64,000 nucleotides of DNA from Jiella pelagia (GCF_026898155.1 NZ_CP114029.1:3638001-3702000); one strand, 5' to 3'. Shown: positions 46,851 through 55,812, counted from the stretch's first letter. The notes: generated by a model from the letters alone, not told the origin. Made by a program: numbers and translations.

Positions 46851-48160
46851 GCGATCCCGTCCGCCCCTGGCTTGCCGGCAAGACGCAAACGGGCGGCGAC
46901 GACCGGTCCATGCCGGCGGCGGACCGCCCCTGGCTGACGGTCGTCGGCATCGGCGATGGCGGCCTCTCATCGCTGACCGGCGAGGCGCTCGACGCCATCG
47001 AAGGGGCGGGGACGATCTTCGGCGGCGAGCGGCATCTCGCCATGCTCGGGGAGACCCGGGCCGAGACGGTTCTCTGGGACAAGCCCTTCGCTGACGCGCT
47101 CGATCGGCTGATGGCGCGCGCCGGAACGCCGACCGTCGTGCTCGCCACCGGCGATCCCATGTGGTTCGGCGTCGGCGCCTCGCTCGCCCGCCATGTCAGG
47201 CCCGGCGAGATGCGGGTGCTGCCGGCGCCCTCGGCGTTTTCGCTGGCCGCCGCAAAGCTCGGCTGGCCGATCCAGACCGCCACCTGCCTCACCGTCCACG
47301 GCCGGCCCGTCGACCAGCTGTCGCGGCATCTGTTTCCGGCCGAGCGGCTGCTGATCCTTTCCGAGGGCGCCGGCTCGCCCCGCGAGATCGCCCGGCTTCT
47401 CACCAGCCGCGGCTTCGGGCAGAGCCGACTGGTGGTGCTGGAACATCTCGGCGGCGAGCGCGAGGCCATCCGCGAGACCATTGCGGCCGGCTACGATCTC
47501 GCGGACGGGGCGGATCTCAATCTCGTCGCCGTCGAATGCGTCGCCGGGCGCGCCGCGACGCCGCGTCCGACCGTCGCCGGCCTGCCGGACGACGCCTTCG
47601 TCCACGACGGCAAGATGACCAAGCGGACGCTCAGGGCCTTGGCGATCGCCGCGCTCGAGCCGATGCCGGGCGCGCTGCTGTGGGACATCGGTGCCGGCGC
47701 CGGCTCCATCGCGGTGGAGTGGCTGCGGGCCGCGCCGCGCGCCCGCGCCGTCGCCATCGAGCCGAAGCCCGAGCGCTGCGCGATGATTGCCGAGAACGCC
47801 GCGACACTCGGCGTGCCGGAACTTTTGATCATCGAGGGGCAGGCGCCGCAAGCCTATGCCGGGCTCGACGCACCGGACGCGATCTTCATCGGCGGCGGCC
47901 TGTCGGGCGGGGTCTTCGAGGCGGCCTGGGAGGCGCTGAAGCCCGGCGGCCGGATGGTCGCTCATGCGGTGACGCTGGAATCCGAGGCGATCCTCATCGA
48001 TCTCCACGGCCGGCTCGGCGGCGAACTGATGCGCATCGCCATCGATCGGGCCGAAACGGTCGGGCCGTTCCGCGGGTTCAAGCCGGCGATGCCCGTCATC
48101 CATTGGCACCTGTCGAAACCCTATCCGAGGCCCCAGGCGAGCCCGGGACAGGCCGGATGA
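46847..48160 (+). CDS. cobL: Precorrin-6Y C5,15-methyltransferase (decarboxylating) CobL
   Basis: CobL methylates C5 and C15 and decarboxylates the acetate at C12. The 437-residue protein has the CobL/CbiE tetrapyrrole methylase N-half (V-V-G-I-G-D-G-G-L-S-S-L-T, A-T-G-D-P-M-W-F-G-V-G). Its C-terminal CbiT half (from about 255) has the SAM motif L-L-W-D-I-G-A-G-A-G-S-I-A-V-E-W. An extra 25-residue leader precedes the first strand; an internal Met at residue 23 is an alternative start. Frame intact. Confidence 0.95.
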   Translation: MSDPVRPWLAGKTQTGGDDRSMPAADRPWLTVVGIGDGGLSSLTGEALDAIEGAGTIFGGERHLAMLGETRAETVLWDKPFADALDRLMARAGTPTVVLATGDPMWFGVGASLARHVRPGEMRVLPAPSAFSLAAAKLGWPIQTATCLTVHGRPVDQLSRHLFPAERLLILSEGAGSPREIARLLTSRGFGQSRLVVLEHLGGEREAIRETIAAGYDLADGADLNLVAVECVAGRAATPRPTVAGLPDDAFVHDGKMTKRTLRALAIAALEPMPGALLWDIGAGAGSIAVEWLRAAPRARAVAIEPKPERCAMIAENAATLGVPELLIIEGQAPQAYAGLDAPDAIFIGGGLSGGVFEAAWEALKPGGRMVAHAVTLESEAILIDLHGRLGGELMRIAIDRAETVGPFRGFKPAMPVIHWHLSKPYPRPQASPGQAG

Positions 48161-48927
48161 GCGGCATTCTCTACGGCCTTGGCGTCGGCCCGGGCGATCC
48201 GGAGCTGTTGACGCTGAAGGCGCTGCGGATCCTGAAAGCCTCTCCGGTCGTCGCCTATCCGGCGCCCGATCACGGCACGAGCTTCGCCCGTTCGATCGTC
48301 GCGGAGTTCCTCACACAAGACCAGGACGAGATCCCGATCGTCGTGCCGATGCGCGTCGAGCGCTTTCCGGCCGCCGAGGTCTACGACCGGGCGGCCGACG
48401 AGATCGCGGCAAGGCTCGATGCGGGCGAGGACGTCGCCGTGCTCTGCGAGGGCGATCCGCTTTTCTACGGCTCCTTCATGTATCTGTTCGAGCGTCTCGT
48501 CGAGCGCTACGCGGTCGAGATCGTCCCCGGCGTCGCCTCGCCCATGGCCGCCGCAGCAAGGGCGCTCCAGCCGCTGGCGGCGCGCAACGACGTCCTCACC
48601 GTCATTCCCGGTCCGCTCGACGACGAGGCGCTGGCCGAGAAGCTACAAGGCGCCGAGGCCTTCGTCATCATGAAGCTCGGCCGGCATTTCGACCGGGTGC
48701 GATCGCTGATCGAGCGGCTTGGGCTCCTGGATCGCGCCGTCTATTGCGAGCGCGTGACCCTGGCCGAGGAGCGCGTCCTGCCGCTCGCGACGGTTTCCGG
48801 CGCGGCGCCGTATTTCTCGATGATCCTCGGCTATCGCGGCGAGGAGCCGGCGATCGCGTCGCGCTACGCCCGCGATCCGGCCCAGATGCCCTCCATCCCT
48901 TCCTCGAACGCGACAGATCAGGCCTGA
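48157..48927 (+). CDS. cobI: Precorrin-2 C20-methyltransferase CobI
   Basis: CobI uses SAM to methylate C20 of precorrin-2. The 256-residue protein has the family start G-I-L-Y-G-L-G-V-G-P-G-D-P-E-L-L-T-L-K-A, the SAM-site loop L-C-E-G-D-P-L-F-Y-G-S-F-M-Y, and I-V-P-G-V-A-S-P-M-A-A-A. The start overlaps the cobL stop and the stop is 5 bases from the next start. Confidence 0.95.
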   Translation: MSGILYGLGVGPGDPELLTLKALRILKASPVVAYPAPDHGTSFARSIVAEFLTQDQDEIPIVVPMRVERFPAAEVYDRAADEIAARLDAGEDVAVLCEGDPLFYGSFMYLFERLVERYAVEIVPGVASPMAAAARALQPLAARNDVLTVIPGPLDDEALAEKLQGAEAFVIMKLGRHFDRVRSLIERLGLLDRAVYCERVTLAEERVLPLATVSGAAPYFSMILGYRGEEPAIASRYARDPAQMPSIPSSNATDQA

Positions 48928-48932
48928 ACGCC

Positions 48933-50811
48933 GTGCCGAACGACAGACCCGCCGTCATCCACCTCACCGAGGCCGCGCGGCCGCTCGCCGAGCGGATCGC
49001 CGCGGCGATCTCCGGCGAGACAGTTGGCCTCGGGTCGCGGGCGGGGCGCGCCGAGACGACGGGCGGGTCGAACGAATCCGCCGTCCTCGGCGTCGGTGAT
49101 CGTCTGCGCCAATTCTTCACCGAAGGCCGGCCGATCGTCGCGATCATGGCGAGTGGCGCGCTGATCCGCATCCTGGCGCCGCTGCTCGCCGACAAGCAGT
49201 CCGAGCCGCCGGTGGTCGCCGTCGCCGAAGACGGCTCGGCCGTCGTGCCGCTGCTCGGCGGCCATCACGGCGCCAACGATCTCGCCCGGCAGATCGCCGG
49301 GGAGATCGGCGGCCTCGCGGCGGTGACGACGGCCGGCGACGTGAAATTCGGCGTCGCCCTCGACGCGCCGCCGGCGGGGTATGCGCTGGAGAACCCGTCC
49401 GATGCCAAGGCCGTCATGGGGGCGCTCGTCGCCGGCGCGTCGGCGCGGCTTGATGGTTCCGCGCCCTGGCTTAAAGCCTCGGAGATCCCATTTGCCGGCG
49501 ATGGACCATCCGGCGACGGAATGGTTTGGCTGACGGTCTCAACGACGGGCCGCCCGCCGGAGCCGAACGAACTCCTTTACCGGCCGAAGACCCTCGTCCT
49601 CGGCCTCGGCGCCGAGCGCGGCGCGCCGGCCGAGGAAGCGATTGCGCTCGCCGAAAGCGTGCTGGGCGAAGCCGGCGTCAGCCCGCTTGCGCTCACCGCC
49701 GTCGCCAGCCTCGACGTCAAGGCCGACGAGGCTGCGGTGCACGCGGTCGCGGCGCATTTCGGCGTTCCGACGCGGTTCTTTTCCGCCGCGCGGCTGGAAG
49801 AGGAAGCGCCGCGGCTGGAGAACCCCTCCGACGTCGTCTTCGCCGAGGTCGGCTGCCACGGCGTCGCCGAAGGCGCGGCGCTGGCTGGCGTCGGCGCGGC
49901 GGGGCGGCTGCGTCTCGCCAAGCGCAAGTCAAGGCGCGTCACGGCTGCTCTGGGTGAATCGCCCGAACCCGTTGCCCCCGAGACCATCGGCCGGGCGCGG
50001 GGCACGCTCTTCGTCGTCGGGATCGGGCCGGGCAGCGAGGCCTGGCGCTCGCCGGAGGTGAGCCGCATGGTCGCCGCCTCGACCGATCTCGTCGGCTACT
50101 CGCTCTATCTCGATCTTCTCGGACCACTGGCGGAAGGAAAGATTCGCCACGACTTCGAGGCTCGGCAAGGAAGAGGTGCGGGTGCGCCACGCCATGGAAC
50201 TGGCGGGGGAGGGGCGAATGGTCGCCCTCGTCTGCTCCGGCGACGCCGGCATCTACGCCATGGCGACGCTGGTCTTCGAGCTTCTCGACAAGGGCGACGT
50301 CTCGGATGCCGCCAAGCGCATCGCCATCGTAAACTCGCCGGGCATCTCGGCCCTGCAGGGCGCAGCGGCACGGGCGGGAGCGCCGCTCGGCCACGACTTC
50401 TGCACCATCTCGCTGTCCGACCTCCTGACGTCCTGGGAGGACATCCAGCGCCGGGTGAAGGCGGCGGCGGAAGGCGACTTCGTCATCGCCTTCTACAATC
50501 CGGTGTCGAAGAAGCGCCGCACCCAGCTGGCCTACGCCCGGGACGTGCTGCTGGAGCACCGCCCGGCCGACACGCCGGTGATCCTCGCCACCAATCTCGG
50601 CCGCGACGGCGAGACCGTGCGCATCGTGCCGCTGGAAAATCTCGACGTCGACGAGGTCGACATGCTGACGGTGGTGATCGTCGGCTCGTCGAACACGCGG
50701 GTGGTGGCGACGGGGGATGGCAAACGCTGGGCCTATACGCCGCGGGGCTATGCGCGGAAGGACGGAACGGGGATCGTCGGCGGGTATCCCGGCGCAGCCT
50801 CGTTGAAGTAG
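48933..50811 (+). CDS. Fused CbiG / precorrin-3B C17-methyltransferase CobJ (probable false frameshift)
   Basis: A GTG start follows cobI. The first 340 residues are CbiG (V-V-P-L-L-G-G-H-H-G-A-N-D-L-A-R-Q-I, then G-L-G-A-E-R-G-A-P and F-A-E-V-G-C-H-G-V-A-E-G-A-A-L), an acetaldehyde-releasing hydrolase of the anaerobic route. The rest is CobJ/CbiH (V-V-G-I-G-P-G, S-G-D-A-G-I-Y-A-M-A, F-Y-N-P-V-S-K-K-R). The frame breaks at GAGGCTC 50157-50163; restoring GAGCTC gives D-F-E-L-G-K-E-E-V and a 625-residue protein. Cobalt insertion by CbiX plus CbiG points to the early-cobalt route rather than the CobG-dependent one. It is the last gene of the operon. Confidence 0.93.
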
Positions 50812-50873
50812 CCCCTCATCCTCAAGGTGGGGAGCCGGTCGCGGACCGGCGGAGCCTCGAAGGGCGAGGGGCG
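50811..50873. repeat. Palindromic repeat unit after cobJ
   Basis: GCCCCTCATCCTCAAGGTG at the left and CCTCGAAGGGCGAGGGGC at the right are imperfect inverted arms around CGGTCGCGGACCG. This matches the short palindromes common in Hyphomicrobiales intergenic DNA (CCTCATCCT...GAGCCTCGAAGGATGAGG type). It contains a natural GAGCCTC, unrelated to the frameshift sites. Confidence 0.7.
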
Positions 50874-50930
50874 CTCGGTGGGGCCTGCGTGAAGCGGCCC
50901 CTGGCCAGTGGCGCGGCGGCGTCATACGCC

Positions 50931-51100
50931 CTTTTGCCTGCCGGCATCTCCCCCACAAGGGGGGAGATCGGCAACTTCGACCGCCGGTGCTTCTGCTTCG
51001 ACGGCTGTGCCGGGTTCGACGTTTAAAGGTGACCGCAGCTTATGCGCGAGACTGATCTCCCCCCTTGTGGGGGAGATGTCCGGTAGGACAGAGCGGGGCG
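50931..51100. repeat. Palindromic intergenic element, copy B (RIME-like)
   Basis: Left arm TGCCTGCCGGCATCTCCCCC with CACAAGGGGGGAGATC; right arm the reverse orientation, CTCCCCCCTTGTGGGGGAGATG then TCCGGTAGGACAGAGCGGGG. It corresponds to copy A at 32851-32964 with a longer centre. It fills most of the gap between cobJ and yraN, which converge here. Confidence 0.8.
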
Positions 51101-51150
51101 CCGAAGGGTGTCGACGCTGACGAGCGGACGTCGCTCGCGTAATCCCGTCC

Positions 51151-51549
51151 CTACGACCGTCCCCGCCAAGCATCCTTCACATGCACCGGCCAGCGCCGCG
51201 GCAGGACGGCGACGATGTCGAAGCGGATCGACAGCCGCGCGTAGTCCTTCTGCTTCGCCAGCCACAGATCGGCGGCGCCCTCGATGCGCCGCTGGGCGTA
51301 GGGGCCGACGGCGTCCATTGCGGCAAGAAGCGTCGGCCGGGCCTTCACCTCGACGATGGCGACGAGATCGCCGCGCCGGGCGACGATGTCGATCTCGCCG
51401 AGCTTGGTGCGATACTGCTTGGCGAGGATCCGGTAGCCCTTCAGCCTGAGCGCCCAGGCCGCCAGCCACTCGCCGCGATGGCCGCGGCCGAGATGGCGGC
51501 GTTTCGCCTTGGCCGCGCCTGTCTCGGCTTTTCGCGGCGGCCGGCTCAT
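51151..51549 (-). CDS. yraN: YraN family protein (UPF0102)
   Basis: A 132-residue basic protein with the YraN endonuclease-like fold: [21 protein letters not shown], then [22 protein letters not shown] (the E-I-D-x(n)-E-V-K nuclease-like motif). It ends with a Trp-rich tail. Biochemical role not established. Its ATG overlaps the rsmI stop (ATGA), the common rsmI-yraN pairing. Confidence 0.95.
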   Translation of the reverse strand: MSRPPRKAETGAAKAKRRHLGRGHRGEWLAAWALRLKGYRILAKQYRTKLGEIDIVARRGDLVAIVEVKARPTLLAAMDAVGPYAQRRIEGAADLWLAKQKDYARLSIRFDIVAVLPRRWPVHVKDAWRGRS

Positions 51550-52440
51550 TTCCCCTTCATGTCCAGCGCCCGCTGGTAGAGGTCGCGGCGGGGGAGGCCG
51601 GTGAGCCGCGCCGCCTCCTGGGCGGCCTTGGCCGGCTTCATCTCGCCGAGGAGCCCGGCGAGGATCTGGTCTGCATCGGCCTCGTCCGCCACCGCGTCCG
51701 CCGGCGGCCGGGCGATGCAGACGACGATCTCGCCGCGCACCTCCGTCATCGCGGCGAACCGTGCCGAGAGTTCCGGCAGCGAGCCGCGATAGATCGTCTC
51801 GTGCATCTTCGTCAGCTCGCGGCAGACGGCCGCTTCCCGCTCCGGAAAAACCTCGGCCATGGCAGCGAGGCTGGCGGCGATGCGGTGCGGCGCCTCGAAG
51901 AGGATCAGCGTTCCGGGAACCCGCACGAGGCTCTTCGAGCCGCTCGGCCCGTGCCTTTTCCTTCTGGGGCAGGAAGCCGGCGAAGAAGAAGGCGTCGGAC
52001 GGCAGGCCGGAGGCGACGAGCGCCGTCGTCACCGCCGAGGCGCCCGGTATCGGCACCACCTTGATGCCGGCCTCATGGGCTTGTCGGACCAGCCGGTAGC
52101 CGGGATCGGAGACGAGCGGCGTGCCGGCGTCGGAACACAGCGCCACCGATCCGCCGGCCAGCACCGCCTCGATCAGCGCCGGGCCGGCCTCCTCCGCATT
52201 GTGCTCGTGATAGGGCGTCATCCGCCGCTCGATGGCAAAGCGCTGCAGCAGCTTGCCGGTTACGCGGGTGTCCTCGCAGGCAAGGCGGTCCGCCCCGGCG
52301 ATGATCTCCAGCGCCCGGAGGGTGATGTCGGACAGATTGCCGATCGGCGTCGCCACGAGATAGAGCGCCGGCTCCGGCCGGGAGGCCGGGCGGGTCTGGC
52401 CGAGAAGGGTGAAGGTCGGGGCGGGAGCGGATTGGTCCAT
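51546..52440 (-). CDS. rsmI: 16S rRNA (cytidine1402-2'-O)-methyltransferase RsmI (probable false frameshift)
   Basis: RsmI adds the 2'-O-methyl of C1402 in the ribosomal P site. The corrected 297-residue protein has [41 protein letters not shown] and [11 protein letters not shown]. After the break it has I-L-F-E-A-P-H-R-I. The break is at 51927-51933 (GAGGCTC on the plus strand); removing one base restores GAGCTC and [13 protein letters not shown]. It is paired with yraN downstream. Confidence 0.95.
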
Positions 52441-52743
52441 GCGCTTGGCTTACACGACGGCCGGGGGATCGTGAACACCGGGCGGCATGCAGCGGCGCTG
52501 CCTTCCAGCCCGCTCTTTCGGCCGCTGCCTCATCGGATACCGGAGATGCGGAGGCATCGATGATCGCGCGCCGAGCCTTGCGGGCAGACTTCGTACTTAA
52601 TAATAATAAACGTAATGCGGTCGAGCCTCGTGGCACTGGAGGTTGGCTCGGGGCACTTGGCGACGAAGGACATCGGATCGCAGTTCTGCCGGAAGAGGGC
52701 GATGGCCGGGCGATGTGCCCGAGGTCCGGGGAGGGGAGACGAC

Positions 52744-53721
52744 ATGCGGAAGACCGAGATCGGGCAGACCGGCGTGGCGATCAGCGAGGTCGCGTTCGGA
52801 TGCGCCAGCATCGGCAATCTCTATCGGGAGACTTCGGACGAGGCCGCGGCGGCCGTTCTGCAGGCGGCCTGGGACGCCGGCATCACCTATTTCGACACGG
52901 CGCCCCACTATGGGCGCGGCCTGTCGGAGATGCGGCTCGGCCGGTTTCTCGAAGGTCGGACGGGCTATACGCTCTCGACCAAGGTCGGGCGGGTTCTCTC
53001 GCCCGCCGCCGCGCCGATCCTTCAGGCCGACGGCTACGTCAACCCGGCGCAGAACGACGTGCGCTACGACTATTCCGGCGACGGGATCGAAGAGAGCCTG
53101 GAGCAGAGCTTCGAACGTCTCGGCGTGACCCGCGCCGCCATCGTCTATGTCCACGATCTCGGCGAATACACCCACGGCTCGGAGAATGCGCGCCACCGCG
53201 ACGCCTTCTTCGGCTCGGGCTACGAGCGGCTGGTGCGGCTGAAGGAACGCGGGCGGATCGGCGCCTTCGGCCTCGGTGTCAACGAATGCCAGGTGTGCCT
53301 CGACGTCATGGACCACGGCCCGATCGACATCATCCTTCTCGCCGGGCGGCTGACGCTGCTCGACCGGTCTGCCGAGCGTGAGCTGGTGCCGCGCTGTCTC
53401 GCCGCGGGAATGAGCCTCGTCCTCGGCGGCGTCTTCAACTCCGGCATCCTGGCGACAGGCTCAGTCCCGGGCGCGACCTACGATTACGAACCGGCGCCGC
53501 GCGATGTGCTGGAGAAGGTCTCGGCGCTGCAGGCGGATGCCCGGCGGCATGGCGTGCCGCTCGCGACGGCGGCGCTGCATTTTGCCTCTCGTCACAAGGC
53601 GGCCGCCGCCATCCTGCTTGGAACGGCGGAACCGTCCATCCTCACCCGAAACCTCGATGCCCTCGCAACGCAGCTTTCGCCCGAGGCGGTGCGGTGGCTA
53701 GACGAGGTCGTGGTAGCGTAG
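52744..53721 (+). CDS. Aldo/keto reductase, D-threo-aldose/L-fucose dehydrogenase type
   Basis: A 325-residue AKR barrel. Conserved sites are Y-F-D-T-A-P-H-Y-G-R-G (catalytic Asp and Tyr), S-T-K-V-G-R (Lys), and Y-V-H-D-L-G-E (His position). The C-terminal nucleotide-site R-H-K-A-A-A-A-I-L-L-G-T-A sequence follows the pattern of D-threo-aldose 1-dehydrogenases that oxidise L-fucose, L-xylose or D-arabinose. The gene lies next to the sugar-acid operon and probably feeds it. Its last 24 bases overlap the convergent GntR gene. Confidence 0.88.
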   Translation: MRKTEIGQTGVAISEVAFGCASIGNLYRETSDEAAAAVLQAAWDAGITYFDTAPHYGRGLSEMRLGRFLEGRTGYTLSTKVGRVLSPAAAPILQADGYVNPAQNDVRYDYSGDGIEESLEQSFERLGVTRAAIVYVHDLGEYTHGSENARHRDAFFGSGYERLVRLKERGRIGAFGLGVNECQVCLDVMDHGPIDIILLAGRLTLLDRSAERELVPRCLAAGMSLVLGGVFNSGILATGSVPGATYDYEPAPRDVLEKVSALQADARRHGVPLATAALHFASRHKAAAAILLGTAEPSILTRNLDALATQLSPEAVRWLDEVVVA

Positions 53722-54600
53722 GGACGACAGGAGCGTCGTCTTCGAGGTCTTCAGGTGCCGGCGGGTGGCCGCCAGCGCGGCAGCCTCGTCGCGGGCCTCC
53801 AGGGCATCGATGATCGCCAGATGCTCCTCGATCGCGGCGCCGTTGCGGATCTTTTCGTGGGTCTTGTCCCAGAGATAATGATAGTGGAAGATCAACGAGA
53901 TGACCTTCTGGAACTCGGCGACGAAGCGGTTCTTGACGACGGAATTGATCGCCATGTGGAACGCTTCGTCGAGCTTGGAAAATTCGTGGAAGTCGGTGTC
54001 GATCCGCTCCAGCAGCGCCAGATGGGCGGCCCGCGATTCCTCGAGCCTGCCCCAGAACGGATGATCCACCGGCGCCTCGACCGCATGGCTGATCGCGTTG
54101 AGTTCGAGGACGGTGCGAAAGTCGGAAAGTTCGACCGCGAAGCTCCTGGTGAAGCCGAGCAGCATCCAGCCGCCCTGCTTGCGGCGGGTGACGAGGCCGA
54201 AGCGGCTGAGCCCGGCCAGGAACTCCTTCAGTTCGTGCTGCGGTACGCCGAAATTGCGCGATAGTTCGGCCACCGAAAGCGTCGTATTGGCCGGAACATC
54301 GAATTTCAGGATCCACTCCAAAAAGCGCTGTTCGAGATCGTCCGAGGCTCCGGCCTGATCGGGCTGGGCCATCCGGTCACGGTCGTTCGGGGCGCGGAGC
54401 AGGCGCTTTTCGCGCCCGTCCCATCTGATCAACGCCTTGTCTTCCATCCGCGACAGACAGCGGCGCACCACCGTGCGGCTGACATTGGCGATCTCGCCGA
54501 GCTTGCTTTCGGCCGGAACCGCCGCGTCGGGGCCAAGCGTCGCGCAATAGTCCAGAAGGCGATTGTAGGCTTCCCGGAAGCGGGTGTCGCTGCGCGCCAT
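53698..54600 (-). CDS. GntR-family regulator with two winged-helix regions and an FCD domain
   Basis: A 300-residue protein. Residues 1-75 form a winged helix-turn-helix (V-S-R-T-V-V-R-R-C-L-S-R-M-E-D-K-A-L-I). About 85-150 looks like a second one (L-S-V-A-E-L-S-R-N-F-G-V-P-Q-H-E-L-K-E). The C-terminal 140 residues are an FCD ligand domain with metal-binding His in D-E-A-F-H-M-A-I-N-S-V, E-E-H-L-A-I-I-D-A-L and T-R-R-H-L. Two HTH regions in one GntR protein are unusual. It is divergent from the transporter operon at 54742 and probably controls it. Its 3' end overlaps the aldo/keto reductase gene. Confidence 0.9.
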   Translation of the reverse strand: MARSDTRFREAYNRLLDYCATLGPDAAVPAESKLGEIANVSRTVVRRCLSRMEDKALIRWDGREKRLLRAPNDRDRMAQPDQAGASDDLEQRFLEWILKFDVPANTTLSVAELSRNFGVPQHELKEFLAGLSRFGLVTRRKQGGWMLLGFTRSFAVELSDFRTVLELNAISHAVEAPVDHPFWGRLEESRAAHLALLERIDTDFHEFSKLDEAFHMAINSVVKNRFVAEFQKVISLIFHYHYLWDKTHEKIRNGAAIEEHLAIIDALEARDEAAALAATRRHLKTSKTTLLSSLRYHDLV

Positions 54601-54680
54601 CGTGGTTCGATCCCTGTCCGCGAATCGGCGGATGCCGGCTTGGTTCGGTGCGGTTTATTGTATTGAATTATTAAAAACCA

Positions 54681-54708
54681 TTGACAGGGGCAAGTCGCGG
54701 TGTACGCT
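54681..54708 (+). promoter_or_regulatory. Candidate sigma-70-type promoter for the sugar-acid operon
   Basis: TTGACA at 54681-54686 and TACGCT at 54703-54708 with a 16-base spacer lie 34 bases before the permease start. The AT-rich stretch 54650-54680 upstream could hold the GntR operator, but no clear palindrome was fixed by eye. Confidence 0.55.
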
Positions 54709-54741
54709 CTCGATCAATTCAAATCCGATTGTGGGAGGCAC

Positions 54742-55767
54742 ATGTCGGACGCGACCAAATCTTCAAAGACGTTCGACGTCGGCGACCTCATTCCGGGAGG
54801 CGCTTATATTCATCGCCTTTCGGCGCTGATGACGCTGTTGCTGCTCGTCGTCGGCTTCGCCCTGTCGAGCCAGGCCTTCTTCTCGATCAATAACGGCCTG
54901 ACCATCCTTCTCCAGACGTCGGTCATCGGTCTGCTCGGGATCGGCATGACGATGGTCATCATCACCGGCGGGATCGATCTGTCGGTCGGGTCGGTGCTGG
55001 CCCTGTCGGGGGTCGTTTCGGCCCTGGCGGTGAAGGCCGGTCTGCCGGTCGTCCCGGCGATGGGATGCGGCGTCCTGGCCGGTGCCGCCTGCGGGGCGTT
55101 CAACGGCCTCGTCATCACCAGGCTGCGGATTCCGCCCTTCGTCGCCACCCTCGGCATGATGCTGATCGCCCGCGGTCTGGCGCTTCAGATCACCGGGGCG
55201 GTGCCGATTTCGGGCCTCGGCAACGCCTTCGGCATTCTCGGCAACGGCGCCCTGTTCCGCATGGTCGAGATGCGGCCGAACGGTTTTCCGAAGGTGATCT
55301 TCCCCGGCATCCCCTATCCCGCGATCCTTCTTTTGATCGTGGCGATCGCCGGCGCCTATCTGCTGCACCGGCGCCAGATCGGCCGGCACATCATCGCCAC
55401 CGGTTCGAACGAGGAGGCGTCACGCCTCTCCGGCGTGCGCGTCGACCGGACGAAGCTCTACGCCTACACGATCTCCGGCGCGCTGGCGGGGCTTGCCGGC
55501 AACGTCCTGATGTCCCGCCTCGTCACGGCGCAGCCGAGCGAGGGCGTGATGTACGAGCTCGACGCCATTGCCGCGGCGGTGATCGGCGGGGCGTCGCTTT
55601 CGGGCGGGGTGGGCACGATCTCCGGCACGATGATCGGCGCCTTCATCATCGGCATCTTGCGCAACGGCCTCAACATGTCCGGCGTCTCTGCCTTCATTCA
55701 GCAGATCGTCATCGGTCTGGTCGTCATCGGCGCGGTCTGGATCGACCAGATCCGCAATCGCCCGTGA
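54742..55767 (+). CDS. Sugar ABC transporter permease (RbsC/FrcC family)
   Basis: A 341-residue permease with about ten hydrophobic helices. It has the family motif T-G-G-I-D-L-S-V-G-S-V-L-A-L-S-G, P-P-F-V-A-T-L-G-M-M-L-I-A-R-G and N-E-E-A-S-R-L-S-G-V-R-V-D, then G-A-S-L-S-G-G-V-G-T-I-S-G-T. The start at 54742 follows GGGAGG. It contains an unbroken GAGCTC (55555-55560). First gene of the operon. Confidence 0.94.
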   Translation: MSDATKSSKTFDVGDLIPGGAYIHRLSALMTLLLLVVGFALSSQAFFSINNGLTILLQTSVIGLLGIGMTMVIITGGIDLSVGSVLALSGVVSALAVKAGLPVVPAMGCGVLAGAACGAFNGLVITRLRIPPFVATLGMMLIARGLALQITGAVPISGLGNAFGILGNGALFRMVEMRPNGFPKVIFPGIPYPAILLLIVAIAGAYLLHRRQIGRHIIATGSNEEASRLSGVRVDRTKLYAYTISGALAGLAGNVLMSRLVTAQPSEGVMYELDAIAAAVIGGASLSGGVGTISGTMIGAFIIGILRNGLNMSGVSAFIQQIVIGLVVIGAVWIDQIRNRP

Positions 55768-55812
55768 AGCCCGGCCGAAAGTGCCGGGACACATCAAAAG
55801 AGGAGGAGTGAA

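Noticed and set aside
50864..50870. GAGCCTC in the intergenic repeat as an error site
   Set aside because: It belongs to the conserved sequence of a known kind of palindromic repeat and lies outside genes.
8852..51933. Programmed ribosomal frameshifting at GAGNCTC
   Set aside because: No slippery heptamer, no common downstream structure, unrelated genes on both strands, and random inserted bases.
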